Assembly: GCA_016458225.1 (NCBI GenBank)
Contig: JAEMGR010000039.1
Span: 1-62,648 of the forward strand
Reading direction: 5' to 3'
Source of the DNA: Myxococcaceae bacterium JPH2
Lineage (GTDB): Bacteria; Myxococcota; Myxococcia; Myxococcales; Myxococcaceae
DNA: 62,648 nt
Shown here: piece by piece, positions 9,334 through 17,132 of the stretch
Layout: the number at the start of each line of letters is the position of its first letter
Position numbering within the stretch: the stretch's first letter is position 1
Position numbers and translations under genes: made by a program
The notes under the pieces: model-generated
What the model was told of the DNA's origin: nothing
Databases searched by the model: none
What the model saw: the letters and a program-made list of their open reading frames with translations, nothing else

Positions 9334-9917
9334 ATGCGCCCACCTTCCCGCTGCACCCGGCGCTCGTGATGGCCCAACTGGCCGAGATGCGTGACCAGTT
9401 CCGCCCTCGCGCCGAGCGCGCCATGGGGATTCTTCGCGCGAAGTGGTTCCTGCGCGACTGTCAGGTGGACTGGGGCGTGGCCACCTACGGCCGCGTCGTG
9501 GTCGACAATCAGGGCGTGGTGGAGCTGGGTCAGCGATTGAGCTTCATGGGAGGCATGGTGCCCACGTCACTCACGTGTCACCCCGGCGCGCGGCTCGTGG
9601 TGGGGGCCAGCTCGCACTTCAACTACGGCGTGTCGCTGGAGGCCTGGGAGTCGGTGTCCATTGGCGAGCGGTGCATGTTCGCCTCGTTCGTGCGCATCTG
9701 CGATCGCGACGGCCAGCGCACCGCGCCCATCGTCATCGAGGATGACGTCTGGGTGGCGCATGGCGCCATCCTCATGCCGGGCGTGCGCATCGGCGCGCGC
9801 TCGGTGGTGTCCGCCGGCAGCATCGTGACGCATGACGTGCCGCCGGACATGTTGGCCATGGGCAATCCCGCGCGGACGATGAGCATGGACCTGGTCGCCC
9901 GCGGCACAGGCACCTGA
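9330..9917 (+). CDS. Hexapeptide-repeat acyltransferase (left-handed beta helix) 2
   Basis: 195-aa paralogue-type transferase of the same fold as the preceding gene but with a longer N-terminal helical part (residues 1-45). Hexapeptide repeats include VVVDNQGVVELG, RLVVGASSHFNYG, VSIGERCMFAS and DVWVAHGAILMPGVRIGARSVV, ending GNPARTMSMDL. An SD (GGAG) precedes the ATG, which overlaps the upstream stop by 4 bp. Two different transferases in series suggest two acylation sites or a donor/acceptor division of labour. A 92-bp gap follows before the carrier protein gene, where an internal promoter could lie. Confidence 0.75.
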   Translation: MNAPTFPLHPALVMAQLAEMRDQFRPRAERAMGILRAKWFLRDCQVDWGVATYGRVVVDNQGVVELGQRLSFMGGMVPTSLTCHPGARLVVGASSHFNYGVSLEAWESVSIGERCMFASFVRICDRDGQRTAPIVIEDDVWVAHGAILMPGVRIGARSVVSAGSIVTHDVPPDMLAMGNPARTMSMDLVARGTGT

Positions 9918-10009
9918 CGCCCCCTTCGCGGTGGGACTCAAGGAAACGCCCCGCCGCCGTCTTTCTCTCCTCGATCATCCCTTCACCGCACAAACGATAG
10001 GACCCTACC

Positions 10010-10258
10010 GTGAGCACACGCGACAGCATCCGGAGCTTCATCGTCGACACCTTCTTCGTGGATGAGTTCGGCGACGACGATTCGTTTCTTCGCAAGGGGC
10101 TCATCGACTCCACGGGCATGATGGAGCTGGTGGCCTTCGTGGAGTCGGAGTTCGGCATCAAGCTGGACGACAAGGAGCTGGTGCCGGAGAACCTGGACTC
10201 GCTCTCGCGCGTGGTGGCCTTCGTGGGCCGCAAGCAGGCGCTGGCGAAGGCGAGCTGA
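10010..10258 (+). CDS. Acyl carrier protein
   Basis: 82-aa acidic four-helix carrier. The phosphopantetheine attachment site is Ser34 in GLIDSTGMMELV, which fits the DS-hydrophobic-EL consensus. The GTG start has AGGA 8 nt upstream. It stands immediately before the AsnB-like gene (6-bp gap) and two genes before an AMP-forming ligase, so it is a dedicated, pathway-specific carrier rather than the fatty-acid-synthesis AcpP. Likely loaded by the ligase with an acyl or aminoacyl group. Related carriers are found in exopolysaccharide/exosortase-associated and small NRPS-like clusters. Confidence 0.85.
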   Translation: MSTRDSIRSFIVDTFFVDEFGDDDSFLRKGLIDSTGMMELVAFVESEFGIKLDDKELVPENLDSLSRVVAFVGRKQALAKAS

Positions 10259-10264
10259 CCCGTC

Positions 10265-12238
10265 ATGTGCGGCATCGCGGGGTTCACCTACGCGGAGGGC
10301 GGCGCGGCCATGCGCGGCCCGAACGCGGCGCGGCTGCGCCAGATGACGGCCAGCCTCCGCCACCGGGGGCCGGACGCGCAGCGAGCGCGGCTCCTGGATG
10401 GGGTGGCGCTGGGACACACGCGGCTGTCCATCGTGGACCTCGCGTCGGGGCACCAGCCCATGCACGACGCGGCCACGGGCGTCACGCTTGTCTTCAACGG
10501 TGAAATCTTCAACCACGTGGAGCTGCGCGAGCAGCTCGCGTCGGGCTACGCGTTCCGCACGCGCTCGGACACGGAGGTCATCCTCGCGGCCTATCTGGCA
10601 TGGGGCATGGACTGCGTGCGCCGCTTCGAGGGCCAGTGGGCCTTCGCGCTGTGGGATCCGCGCGACCGCACCCTGTGGATGTCGAGAGATCGGGTGGGCA
10701 TCTGCCCGCTGTACTTCGCGCACCTGCCAGACGGACAGGTGGCCTTCGCGTCGGAGATGAAGGCCCTGTTCGCCAGCGGGCACGTGACGCCCAAGCTGGA
10801 CGCGCGGGGCCTCAAGCAGACGTTCCAGCTCTGGGCTCCGGTGGCGCCGCGCACGTCGTTCGAGGGCGTGTCGCTCTTGCCCCCCGCGCACACGGCGCGC
10901 TGGCGAGACGGCACGCTGACGCTCCAGCGCTACTGGGACCTGGACTTCGGCGTGACGCCCGAGCCCGTGGAGGACGCGCCTCGGCTGCTGGAGGAACTGG
11001 ACGAAGTGCTGGAGCGCGCGGTGCGGTTGCGCCTGCGCGCGGACGTGCCCGTGGCGGCGTACCTGTCGGGCGGATTGGACTCGAGCTTGCTGTGCGCGCT
11101 GGCGCAGCGACAGCTCGGAGGCACGCTGCGCACGTTCTCGGTGGGCTTCGCGCACGCGCGCTTCGACGAGCGCAGCCATCAAGCCGCGGTGGCCCAGGAG
11201 CTGCGCACCGAGCACCGCGTGGTGGAGATGCGGGACGGAGACATCGGCGGATTGGTGCCGGGCGTCATCTTCCACGCCGAGCAAGCGATGATGCGCTCCG
11301 CGCCCGCGCCCTTCCTCAGGCTGAGCGCCTGGGTGCGCGACAACGGCATCAAGGTCGTGCTCACCGGGGAGGGCTCGGATGAGATGTTCCTCGGCTACGA
11401 CCTCTTCAAGGAGACGAAGGTCCGCCAGTTCTGGGCGCGCGCGCCGCAGTCGCGCTGGCGTCCGCTGCTCCTGCGCAAGCTCTACCCCACCCTGTCGGTG
11501 AGTCAGCAAGGCGTGGAGCTCTTGCGCGAGTTCTACGGTCAAGGGCTGGAGGAGCCGGGGGCGCTGGCCTTCTCGCACCTGGTGCGCTGGTCCAACAGCG
11601 GGCGCATCCAGCGCTTCCTCGCGCCGGAGTTCGCGGCCCGCGTGGCGGATGAGGATCCGGTGGCCTCGCTGCTGGAGACCGTGCCCGCGCACGTGGGCCA
11701 GTGGCGCCCGCTGGCGAGGGCGCAGTACCTGGAGGCCCGCACGCTCCTGTCCGGATACCTGCTGTCCGCGCAGGGCGACCGCATGCTCCTGGGCAACGCG
11801 GTGGAGGGACGCTTCCCGTTCCTGGACACCACGGTGATGGAGTTCGCCGCGCGCGTGCCCGAGCGCCTGCGCCTGCGCGGCCTGGACGAGAAGCACCTGC
11901 TCAAGCGCTATGCACGCGGCAAGGTGCCCGCGTCCATCCTGGAGCGGCAGAAGTTCCCCTACCGCGCGCCCATCGCGGGCGCATTGGTGGGCGCCGAGGC
12001 TCCCGCGTGGTGTCGCGAGCTGCTCGCGCCCGAGGCCGTGGCCGCCACCGGCGTGTTCGATGCGCGCAAGGTGGAGCGGCTCGTCGCCAAGCTCCGGGCG
12101 CCCAACGCGGCGGAGAGCGAGGCGGACACCATGGCCCTGTTCGCCGTGGCGTCCACGCAGCTCCTCGCCCACCACTTCCTGTCCCCGCTTCCGCCTCCGT
12201 CCGCGGACGTGGAGGCCGTGGCGCTGGAGGCCGCATGA
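10265..12238 (+). CDS. Asparagine synthase-like glutamine amidotransferase
   Basis: 657-aa AsnB-family enzyme. Met is followed by the Ntn nucleophile Cys2 (MCGIAGF), and the class II glutaminase domain includes the FNGEIFNH and RSDTE motifs. The synthetase half carries the PP-loop YLSGGLDSS near residue 268 and a downstream GEGSDEMFLGYD. These features support glutamine-dependent ATP-driven amidation. True AsnB makes asparagine; copies inside carbohydrate or natural-product clusters (including PEP-CTERM/exosortase-associated amidotransferases) amidate carboxylates of sugars or tethered intermediates. Its position between the ACP and AMP-ligase genes favours such a specialised role. The stop overlaps the ligase start by 4 bp. 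Confidence 0.82.
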   Translation: MCGIAGFTYAEGGAAMRGPNAARLRQMTASLRHRGPDAQRARLLDGVALGHTRLSIVDLASGHQPMHDAATGVTLVFNGEIFNHVELREQLASGYAFRTRSDTEVILAAYLAWGMDCVRRFEGQWAFALWDPRDRTLWMSRDRVGICPLYFAHLPDGQVAFASEMKALFASGHVTPKLDARGLKQTFQLWAPVAPRTSFEGVSLLPPAHTARWRDGTLTLQRYWDLDFGVTPEPVEDAPRLLEELDEVLERAVRLRLRADVPVAAYLSGGLDSSLLCALAQRQLGGTLRTFSVGFAHARFDERSHQAAVAQELRTEHRVVEMRDGDIGGLVPGVIFHAEQAMMRSAPAPFLRLSAWVRDNGIKVVLTGEGSDEMFLGYDLFKETKVRQFWARAPQSRWRPLLLRKLYPTLSVSQQGVELLREFYGQGLEEPGALAFSHLVRWSNSGRIQRFLAPEFAARVADEDPVASLLETVPAHVGQWRPLARAQYLEARTLLSGYLLSAQGDRMLLGNAVEGRFPFLDTTVMEFAARVPERLRLRGLDEKHLLKRYARGKVPASILERQKFPYRAPIAGALVGAEAPAWCRELLAPEAVAATGVFDARKVERLVAKLRAPNAAESEADTMALFAVASTQLLAHHFLSPLPPPSADVEAVALEAA

Positions 12239-13833
12239 GCACACCGGACACCGCGCCCGCCTGGGTCTGGGCTCACGCGGGCACCACGCCGGATGCCCCC
12301 GCGGTGGACTCGCCCTGGACTCGGCTGACGTACCGGGAGCTGGCCACGCGCATGCGGGCTCTGGCCGGACAGCTGCGCGGCGCGGGCGTGGGTCCCGGGG
12401 TGCGCGTGCTCATCGCGCTGCCGCTGGGCTGTGCGTCCGCGGTGGCCTCCTTGGCGGTGCAGGCGCTGGGCGCATGCGCGGTGGAGCTGGAGCGCACGAC
12501 GAGCGGGAGCACGCTGGACACCATCGTCGCGCAGACAGGCGCGCGGCATGCGTTCTTCTTCGGCCAGGACGCGCGGCAGTGGGCGGGTCGCGCGCAGCTC
12601 ACGCACCTGTGGGTGGTGCATCCGTCCGCGCCCCCGGAGCGGCTGCTCGGACTGCTGGGCAGCGCGGCGAGCGCGTGGGTTCAAGAGGACGGCGCGCTCG
12701 GCGCGGAGACACCCGAAGCGCCGCTCGAGGCCCTGCCTCCGGCGGCATCGGATACGGCCGCCGCCATCGTCTACACCTCGGGCAGCACGGGCACGCCTCG
12801 CGGTGTCGTGCAGACGTTCGGGAACATCGCGGCCAACACGCGCTCCATCGTGGAGTACCTGGGCCTGTCCGCGCGCGACCGCGCGATGCTCGTGCTCCCG
12901 CTGCACTATTGCTACGGCAAGAGCGTGCTCCAGACGCACCTGCTCGCGGGCGGCTCGGTGTTCCTGGATCCGCGCTTCATGTACCCGCAGGTGGTGTTGG
13001 ACGCGATGGCCACCGAAGGTTGCACGGGCTTCGCGGGCGTGCCCCTCACCTTCGAGCTGCTGCGGCGGCAAGGCGCGCCCGAGGCCCTCGCGAGGCTGTC
13101 ATTGCGATACCTCACCCAGGCCGGCGGAGGCATGTCGCCAGACACGGTGCGGTGGGTGCGTGAAGCGTTCCACCCCGCGAAGCTGTTCGTCATGTATGGC
13201 CAGACCGAGGCCACCGCGCGCCTGAGCTACCTGCCGCCCGAGCGCGCGCACGACAAGGCGGGCTCCATTGGCATCGCCATTCCGGGCGTGGAGCTGCGCG
13301 TGGTGAGCGAGGACGGGCTTCCTGTGCCCACCGGAGAGACTGGACATCTGGTCGCGCGCGGGGCCAACGTGACGCCGGGCTATCTCGGCGCCCCCGAGGA
13401 CACGGCCGCCATCCTGCGCGAAGGCTGGCTGTGGACGGGGGACCTCGCGTGGCAGGACCCCGACGGCTTCTTCTTCCTGGTGGGCCGCGCGAAGGAGATC
13501 CTCAAGATTGGCGGACACCGCGTCAGCCCCGCGGAGCTGGAGCACGCCCTGGCCCGCCACCCCGCCGTGCAGGAAGTGGCGGTGGTGGGCGTGCCCGACG
13601 AGCTGGGCGGCGAGGCGGCCCTCGCGGCGGTGGTGCTCCGTCCCGAGGCGGCGGTGAAGGACGACGACCTGCGGCGCTTCTGTCGCGAGTCGCTCCCCGC
13701 CCACAAGGTGCCGCGCCACGTGGTGTTCACGGACGCGCTGCCACGCGGGCCCAACGGCAAGGTGCTCAAGGCCGAGCTGCGAACCCGACTCACGACTCCT
13801 GTCTCACCCCCTCAACCGAGGTCCTCGACATGA
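12235..13833 (+). CDS. AMP-forming acyl/aminoacyl ligase (ANL superfamily)
   Basis: 532-aa adenylating enzyme. The ATG at 12235 overlaps the asnB-like stop. ANL core motifs appear in order: IVYTSGSTGTPRG (about residues 178-190), YGQTEATARL, TGDLAWQDPDGFFFLVGR and the hinge/C-domain GRAKEILKIGGHRVSPAELE, with the catalytic C-terminal lysine in GPNGKVLKAEL. It therefore activates a carboxylate as the acyl-AMP and transfers it to a thiol, most simply the phosphopantetheine of the neighbouring ACP. Substrate specificity cannot be read from sequence alone. Its stop overlaps the start of the NadE-like gene by 4 bp. Confidence 0.85.
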   Translation: MSTPDTAPAWVWAHAGTTPDAPAVDSPWTRLTYRELATRMRALAGQLRGAGVGPGVRVLIALPLGCASAVASLAVQALGACAVELERTTSGSTLDTIVAQTGARHAFFFGQDARQWAGRAQLTHLWVVHPSAPPERLLGLLGSAASAWVQEDGALGAETPEAPLEALPPAASDTAAAIVYTSGSTGTPRGVVQTFGNIAANTRSIVEYLGLSARDRAMLVLPLHYCYGKSVLQTHLLAGGSVFLDPRFMYPQVVLDAMATEGCTGFAGVPLTFELLRRQGAPEALARLSLRYLTQAGGGMSPDTVRWVREAFHPAKLFVMYGQTEATARLSYLPPERAHDKAGSIGIAIPGVELRVVSEDGLPVPTGETGHLVARGANVTPGYLGAPEDTAAILREGWLWTGDLAWQDPDGFFFLVGRAKEILKIGGHRVSPAELEHALARHPAVQEVAVVGVPDELGGEAALAAVVLRPEAAVKDDDLRRFCRESLPAHKVPRHVVFTDALPRGPNGKVLKAELRTRLTTPVSPPQPRSST

Positions 13834-14825
13834 AGTTCTCCAAGCAGGTGCTGGAACTGGACTGGGAAGCCAAGGCGGCCTCGCTGGCAGAAGGGCTGCG
13901 AGAGGCGGTGCTGCGCAAGCTGCGGCGGCGCGGCCTGGTGGTGGCCATCTCGGGAGGAATCGACTCGGCCTGCGTGGCCGCGTTGGCGGTGCGTGCCCTG
14001 GGGCCCGACCGCGTCTTCGGTCTGCTCTTGCCGGAGCGCGACTCCAGCGGCCTGTCCTCACAGCTCGGCCGTGAGCTGTGCAGTCACCTGGGCATCCAGC
14101 ACACGCTGGTGGACATCGCGCCCGTGCTGGAGGCCGCGGGGTGCTATTCGCAGCGCGACGCGGCGGTGCGCTCGGTGTTTCCCGGATTCCAGCCCGACAT
14201 GAAGTGGAAGATCGTCATGCACGGCGATCGGCTGAACACCGACGCGCTGAATGTCTTCTACGTGGTGGTGCAGGTGAATGGCGAGGAGCAGCGCTTCCGC
14301 CTCACGCCGCAGGCCTACGTGCAGATCGTCGCGGCCACGAACTTCAAGCAGCGCGTGCGCAAGATGATGGAGTACTACCACGCGGACCGGCTGAACTTCG
14401 CCGCGTCGGGCACGCCGAACCGGTTGGAGTACGACCAGGGCTTCTTCGTGAAGCTGGGCGACGGCGCGGCGGACGTGAAGCCCATCGCCAGCCTCTACAA
14501 GACGCAGACGTACAAGCTCGCGCGTCACCTGGGCGTCATCGACGGCATCCTCAACCGCGAGCCCACCACCGACACGTTCAGCCTGGAGCAGTCGCAGGAG
14601 GACTTCTACTTCTCCGTGCACTACTCACAGCTCGACCTCATCCTCTGGGCGAAGAACCATGGCGTGTCCCCCGAGGAGGTCTCCGCGCAGATGGACCTCA
14701 CGCCGCAGCAGGTGCAGCGCGTGTTCGATGACATCGAGCAGAAGCGCCGCACCACCGCGTACCTGCACGCGCCGCCGTTGCTGCTGGAGCCCGTGCCGGA
14801 GCTGACGCCGTTCAAGATTGGCTGA
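13830..14825 (+). CDS. NAD synthase-like PP-loop ATP pyrophosphatase
   Basis: 331-aa protein of the NadE superfamily without a glutaminase domain. The PP-loop is SGGIDS at residues 41-46. The characteristic later motifs are ASGTPNRLEYDQGF, KLGDGAADVKPIASLYKTQ and LARHLGV, matching NAD synthetase topology. Canonical ammonia-dependent NadE is about 270 aa and has GT-(S/G)-NK-(S/A)-E. Here the sequence is GTPNRLEY and there is a long insertion (about residues 85-140), so it probably adenylates a different carboxylate, using ammonia possibly supplied by the AsnB-like enzyme. A housekeeping NadE cannot be excluded. Last gene of the cluster, with a hairpin 15 bp downstream. Confidence 0.75.
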   Translation: MKFSKQVLELDWEAKAASLAEGLREAVLRKLRRRGLVVAISGGIDSACVAALAVRALGPDRVFGLLLPERDSSGLSSQLGRELCSHLGIQHTLVDIAPVLEAAGCYSQRDAAVRSVFPGFQPDMKWKIVMHGDRLNTDALNVFYVVVQVNGEEQRFRLTPQAYVQIVAATNFKQRVRKMMEYYHADRLNFAASGTPNRLEYDQGFFVKLGDGAADVKPIASLYKTQTYKLARHLGVIDGILNREPTTDTFSLEQSQEDFYFSVHYSQLDLILWAKNHGVSPEEVSAQMDLTPQQVQRVFDDIEQKRRTTAYLHAPPLLLEPVPELTPFKIG

Positions 14826-14839
14826 GCACTTCGGGCCCA

Positions 14840-14868
14840 CGAGACGCGTCGTTCCTCGGCGCGTCTCG
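14840..14868. terminator. Hairpin terminator
   Basis: Perfect inverted repeat: CGAGACGCG (14840-14848) and CGCGTCTCG (14860-14868) with an 11-nt loop. It lies between the convergent NadE-like gene and the DUF6624 lipoprotein gene and probably serves both. Confidence 0.65.
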
Positions 14869-14891
14869 CGGCCTCTCGCTCCCGAGTCGCC

Positions 14892-15836
14892 TTACGGGAA
14901 CGTCCGGGCCTGGGGCGCCTCCTTCACGGGACCAAAGCCCCAGCGCGCGCGCTCCTCATCCGTCACGCGCGGGTCCATGGTGTAGAGCGAGAACTGCCTG
15001 GCGCCCTTCGCCCCGAAGAACTGCGTCCCGAAGCGCTGCGGCTTTCCGGCATCCATGCGCCACCGATCCCACGCCGCCGCCGTCAGCCACAGCCCTCGGG
15101 GGTGGCCACGCCGCGCGGCCTCGGCGCCCATGTCTCGGGCCATGGCGTAGCGCTCCAGCGTCGTTCCGTGCTGGAAGATGAAGCCCGCGGACAGGAAGTC
15201 CTCCGCCGTCTTCAAGTCGCCATGGGCCACCATCTCCTTGGCTCGGGCCAGGTGCTGGCGGTCCTTCGCCACGAACGCGGCGACCTGCTCCGGCGTGGGC
15301 TTCTGCGGGAGATGGCGGCGCATCGCCTGGTCCTCGGCGAACATGCGCCGCAGCTCCGCGTTCGAGCCGGGATACTCCTCCAGCATCTTCGCGATGCGCT
15401 CGCCCAGGGCCTTGAGCTCCGGATCGCCCCGCAGCAGCGCCAGGTCATCGTCCTGATTCATCCACGCCACGTCCCGATAGCCCGTCTCCGCCGCCTTGGA
15501 CAACCACGCCAGGGTCTCCGCCTTGCGCCCCAGTCGCCCCGTGGCACACGCCGCCCAATAGGCCGTGTCGCTCTCCCGGTTCCCGGCGCTCCAGGCTCGC
15601 GTGGAGAGCACCAGCGCCTCTTCGGGCTTGTTCTGGCCCATCAGCGCGGTGCCGGCACGGGCCTCGAGACGCCCCGGCATGGGCGCGGCCAGGGGCTCCA
15701 TGAAGGGCAGCTCGGCGGCAGTCTCAGCGCCCGCCGAGAGAGGTGAGGCGGAGGTTGTAGGTGTCGACGCCTCGGGACTGTGAGCACAGGCCGAGGCCAG
15801 GGAGAGACACAACGCGAAAGCAATGAGCCATCGCAT
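14892..15836 (-). CDS. DUF6624 lipoprotein with TPR-like N-terminal region
   Basis: 314-aa predicted lipoprotein. The start MRWLIAFALCLSLASAC gives a good signal peptide with the lipobox ASAC; the frame is open further upstream, but that part runs into the transposase remnant. Residues of about 55-170 resemble tetratricopeptide-like helices (LSTRAWSAGNRESDTAYWAACATG; LAWLSKAAETGYRDVAW). The C-terminal 150 residues contain DRQHLARAKEMVAHGDLKTAEDFLSAGFIFQHG and the DMGAEAARRGHPRGLWLTAAAWDR block, which I recognise as a DUF6624-type domain. No enzymatic function is known. It is a single-gene unit. Confidence 0.65.
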   Translation of the reverse strand: MRWLIAFALCLSLASACAHSPEASTPTTSASPLSAGAETAAELPFMEPLAAPMPGRLEARAGTALMGQNKPEEALVLSTRAWSAGNRESDTAYWAACATGRLGRKAETLAWLSKAAETGYRDVAWMNQDDDLALLRGDPELKALGERIAKMLEEYPGSNAELRRMFAEDQAMRRHLPQKPTPEQVAAFVAKDRQHLARAKEMVAHGDLKTAEDFLSAGFIFQHGTTLERYAMARDMGAEAARRGHPRGLWLTAAAWDRWRMDAGKPQRFGTQFFGAKGARQFSLYTMDPRVTDEERARWGFGPVKEAPQARTFP

Positions 15837-15861
15837 CCCGCAAATCCAGGAGCAGTCCCTG

Positions 15862-16080
15862 ATTGGCGCAGACAGAGAATCATGGCCGCGACGTACAAGA
15901 TGGCGCGGAAGCGGGTCGCCTCTTGGCGCAGCGGGTGGCCGACGGCGCGAAAGCGATTGAGTTCGTGGAAGCAGCACTCAATCCGGGAGCGCAGCCGATT
16001 GCGTGCGCGGTCCAAAGGCAACCGTCGATTGCGCTTCGGACTGGAGACCGCGGTACGCGCAAGCCACCCGCCCCCACCGC
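15862..16080 (-). pseudogene. Remnant of an IS5-family transposase C-terminus
   Basis: On the minus strand, about 70 codons read SSPKRNRR, LPLDRARNRLRSRIECCF, HELNRFRAVGHPLRQEATRF and RAILYVAAMILCL. This is the end of an IS5-type DDE transposase (consensus NR..P.D...YR.RN.IER.F..LK.FR.VATRYDK....F.A...LA...I.L). No start, no DD part and no stop at the expected place remain. It fills the 274-bp space between the DUF6624 gene and the exporter operon's last gene, marking a past insertion or recombination boundary. Confidence 0.6.
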
Positions 16081-16110
16081 GGATGGCCTGCGCGAATCAT
16101 TGGCACCAAA

Positions 16111-17124
16111 TCAATAGGCGCTGAAATCAATCTGCAGGACGGGGGTGTCCGCTTCGATGTCGCGCCGGAACCGCCCCCATCGGTCGAGCGTGCTCTCGTC
16201 GAGCACAGCCGGATCGCGATACTGGTGGAACAGCGCGTAGTTCATCGAGCGCTGGAGCGCGAGCAGGTCCGGCACGGCCGCGAGCCACTCGCGCTCCATG
16301 CGTCGGAGCTCCCGATACCCCTCGAGGAACGGCCCCAGGAACGCGGCGACCGCTTCGTCGCGCGCCTCTCGAACCTCGCCTCGCGCGATGTAGAAGAGGA
16401 GGACCGCGATGTCCTTGACGAACCACGCGTACTCGCAGTTGTCGAAGTCGAACGCGGTGATCTTCCCTTCGGCGAAGCAGAAGTTGTGCATGTGGAGATC
16501 GGCGTGGATCAGCCCGTAGCTCTCCGGTGTTTTCGGTAGCCGGTTCAAGCGCGCGATGATCGCCTTGGTGCGCTCGCGAACGAGCTTCTCCTCGGGGGGC
16601 GCGAACCGGTCGATGTCGACCACGTCATACTCATGCCATTCCTGGCGCTTGAGCTTGGGGCTCGAAGGCGCGTAGGTCTCGGCGCGGTTGTGGAGCCGCG
16701 CGAACAGCCGGCCCAGGTCGCGGAACAGAGGGGCCTTCCAGTAGCGCTCCTTGAGCGGAGGCGCGTCGTCGAAGACGATGCCCGGCGCGCGCTCGAACGC
16801 GGTGGCGACGAAGTAGCTGCCGGGTTCGCGATCTTCGATCCGCTCCACGAACTGCCCCGAATCGGAGAGGACGGGCGAGGCGATGGGAATGCGCGCGGCG
16901 GCCAGATATCGAACGAACTCGACCTCGCCCAGCGTGTAGTCAATCGTTCGCCTCGTGCTGTGCGAGATGCGCAGGATGATGCCTTCGCCGTCGTCGTTCT
17001 CCGCCTCGTAGACGAAGTTCTCGAAGGCCGCGAGCTCGGTGAGCTGTTCGGGCGATAGGCCATATCGGCGCGCAGCCTCATCGCGAATCGGTTCATGGAA
17101 GCGGCGGACGAGCTCTGGATGCAT
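16111..17124 (-). CDS. Phosphotransferase-fold kinase (APH/homoserine kinase-like)
   Basis: 337-aa soluble kinase of the APH family. The catalytic loop is LIHADLHMHNF and the metal-binding DFDN follows (AFDFDNCEYAWFVKD). The N-lobe has LRISHSTRR with the ATP-binding Lys position apparently occupied by Arg, as in some family members. APH relatives phosphorylate antibiotics, small molecules, homoserine or Ser/Thr on proteins. It is the last gene of the six-gene exporter operon, 8 bp after the 582-aa gene, so it could modify or detoxify the exported compound, or confer self-protection. That role is inference from position. The homoserine kinase or SrkA/YihE alternatives cannot be ruled out. Confidence 0.75.
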   Translation of the reverse strand: MHPELVRRFHEPIRDEAARRYGLSPEQLTELAAFENFVYEAENDDGEGIILRISHSTRRTIDYTLGEVEFVRYLAAARIPIASPVLSDSGQFVERIEDREPGSYFVATAFERAPGIVFDDAPPLKERYWKAPLFRDLGRLFARLHNRAETYAPSSPKLKRQEWHEYDVVDIDRFAPPEEKLVRERTKAIIARLNRLPKTPESYGLIHADLHMHNFCFAEGKITAFDFDNCEYAWFVKDIAVLLFYIARGEVREARDEAVAAFLGPFLEGYRELRRMEREWLAAVPDLLALQRSMNYALFHQYRDPAVLDESTLDRWGRFRRDIEADTPVLQIDFSAY

Positions 17125-17132
17125 CGAACCCT

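Noticed and set aside
9983..12244. Minus-strand open frame of 753 codons
   Set aside because: Opposite the ACP and asnB-like genes; no motif, start or SD.
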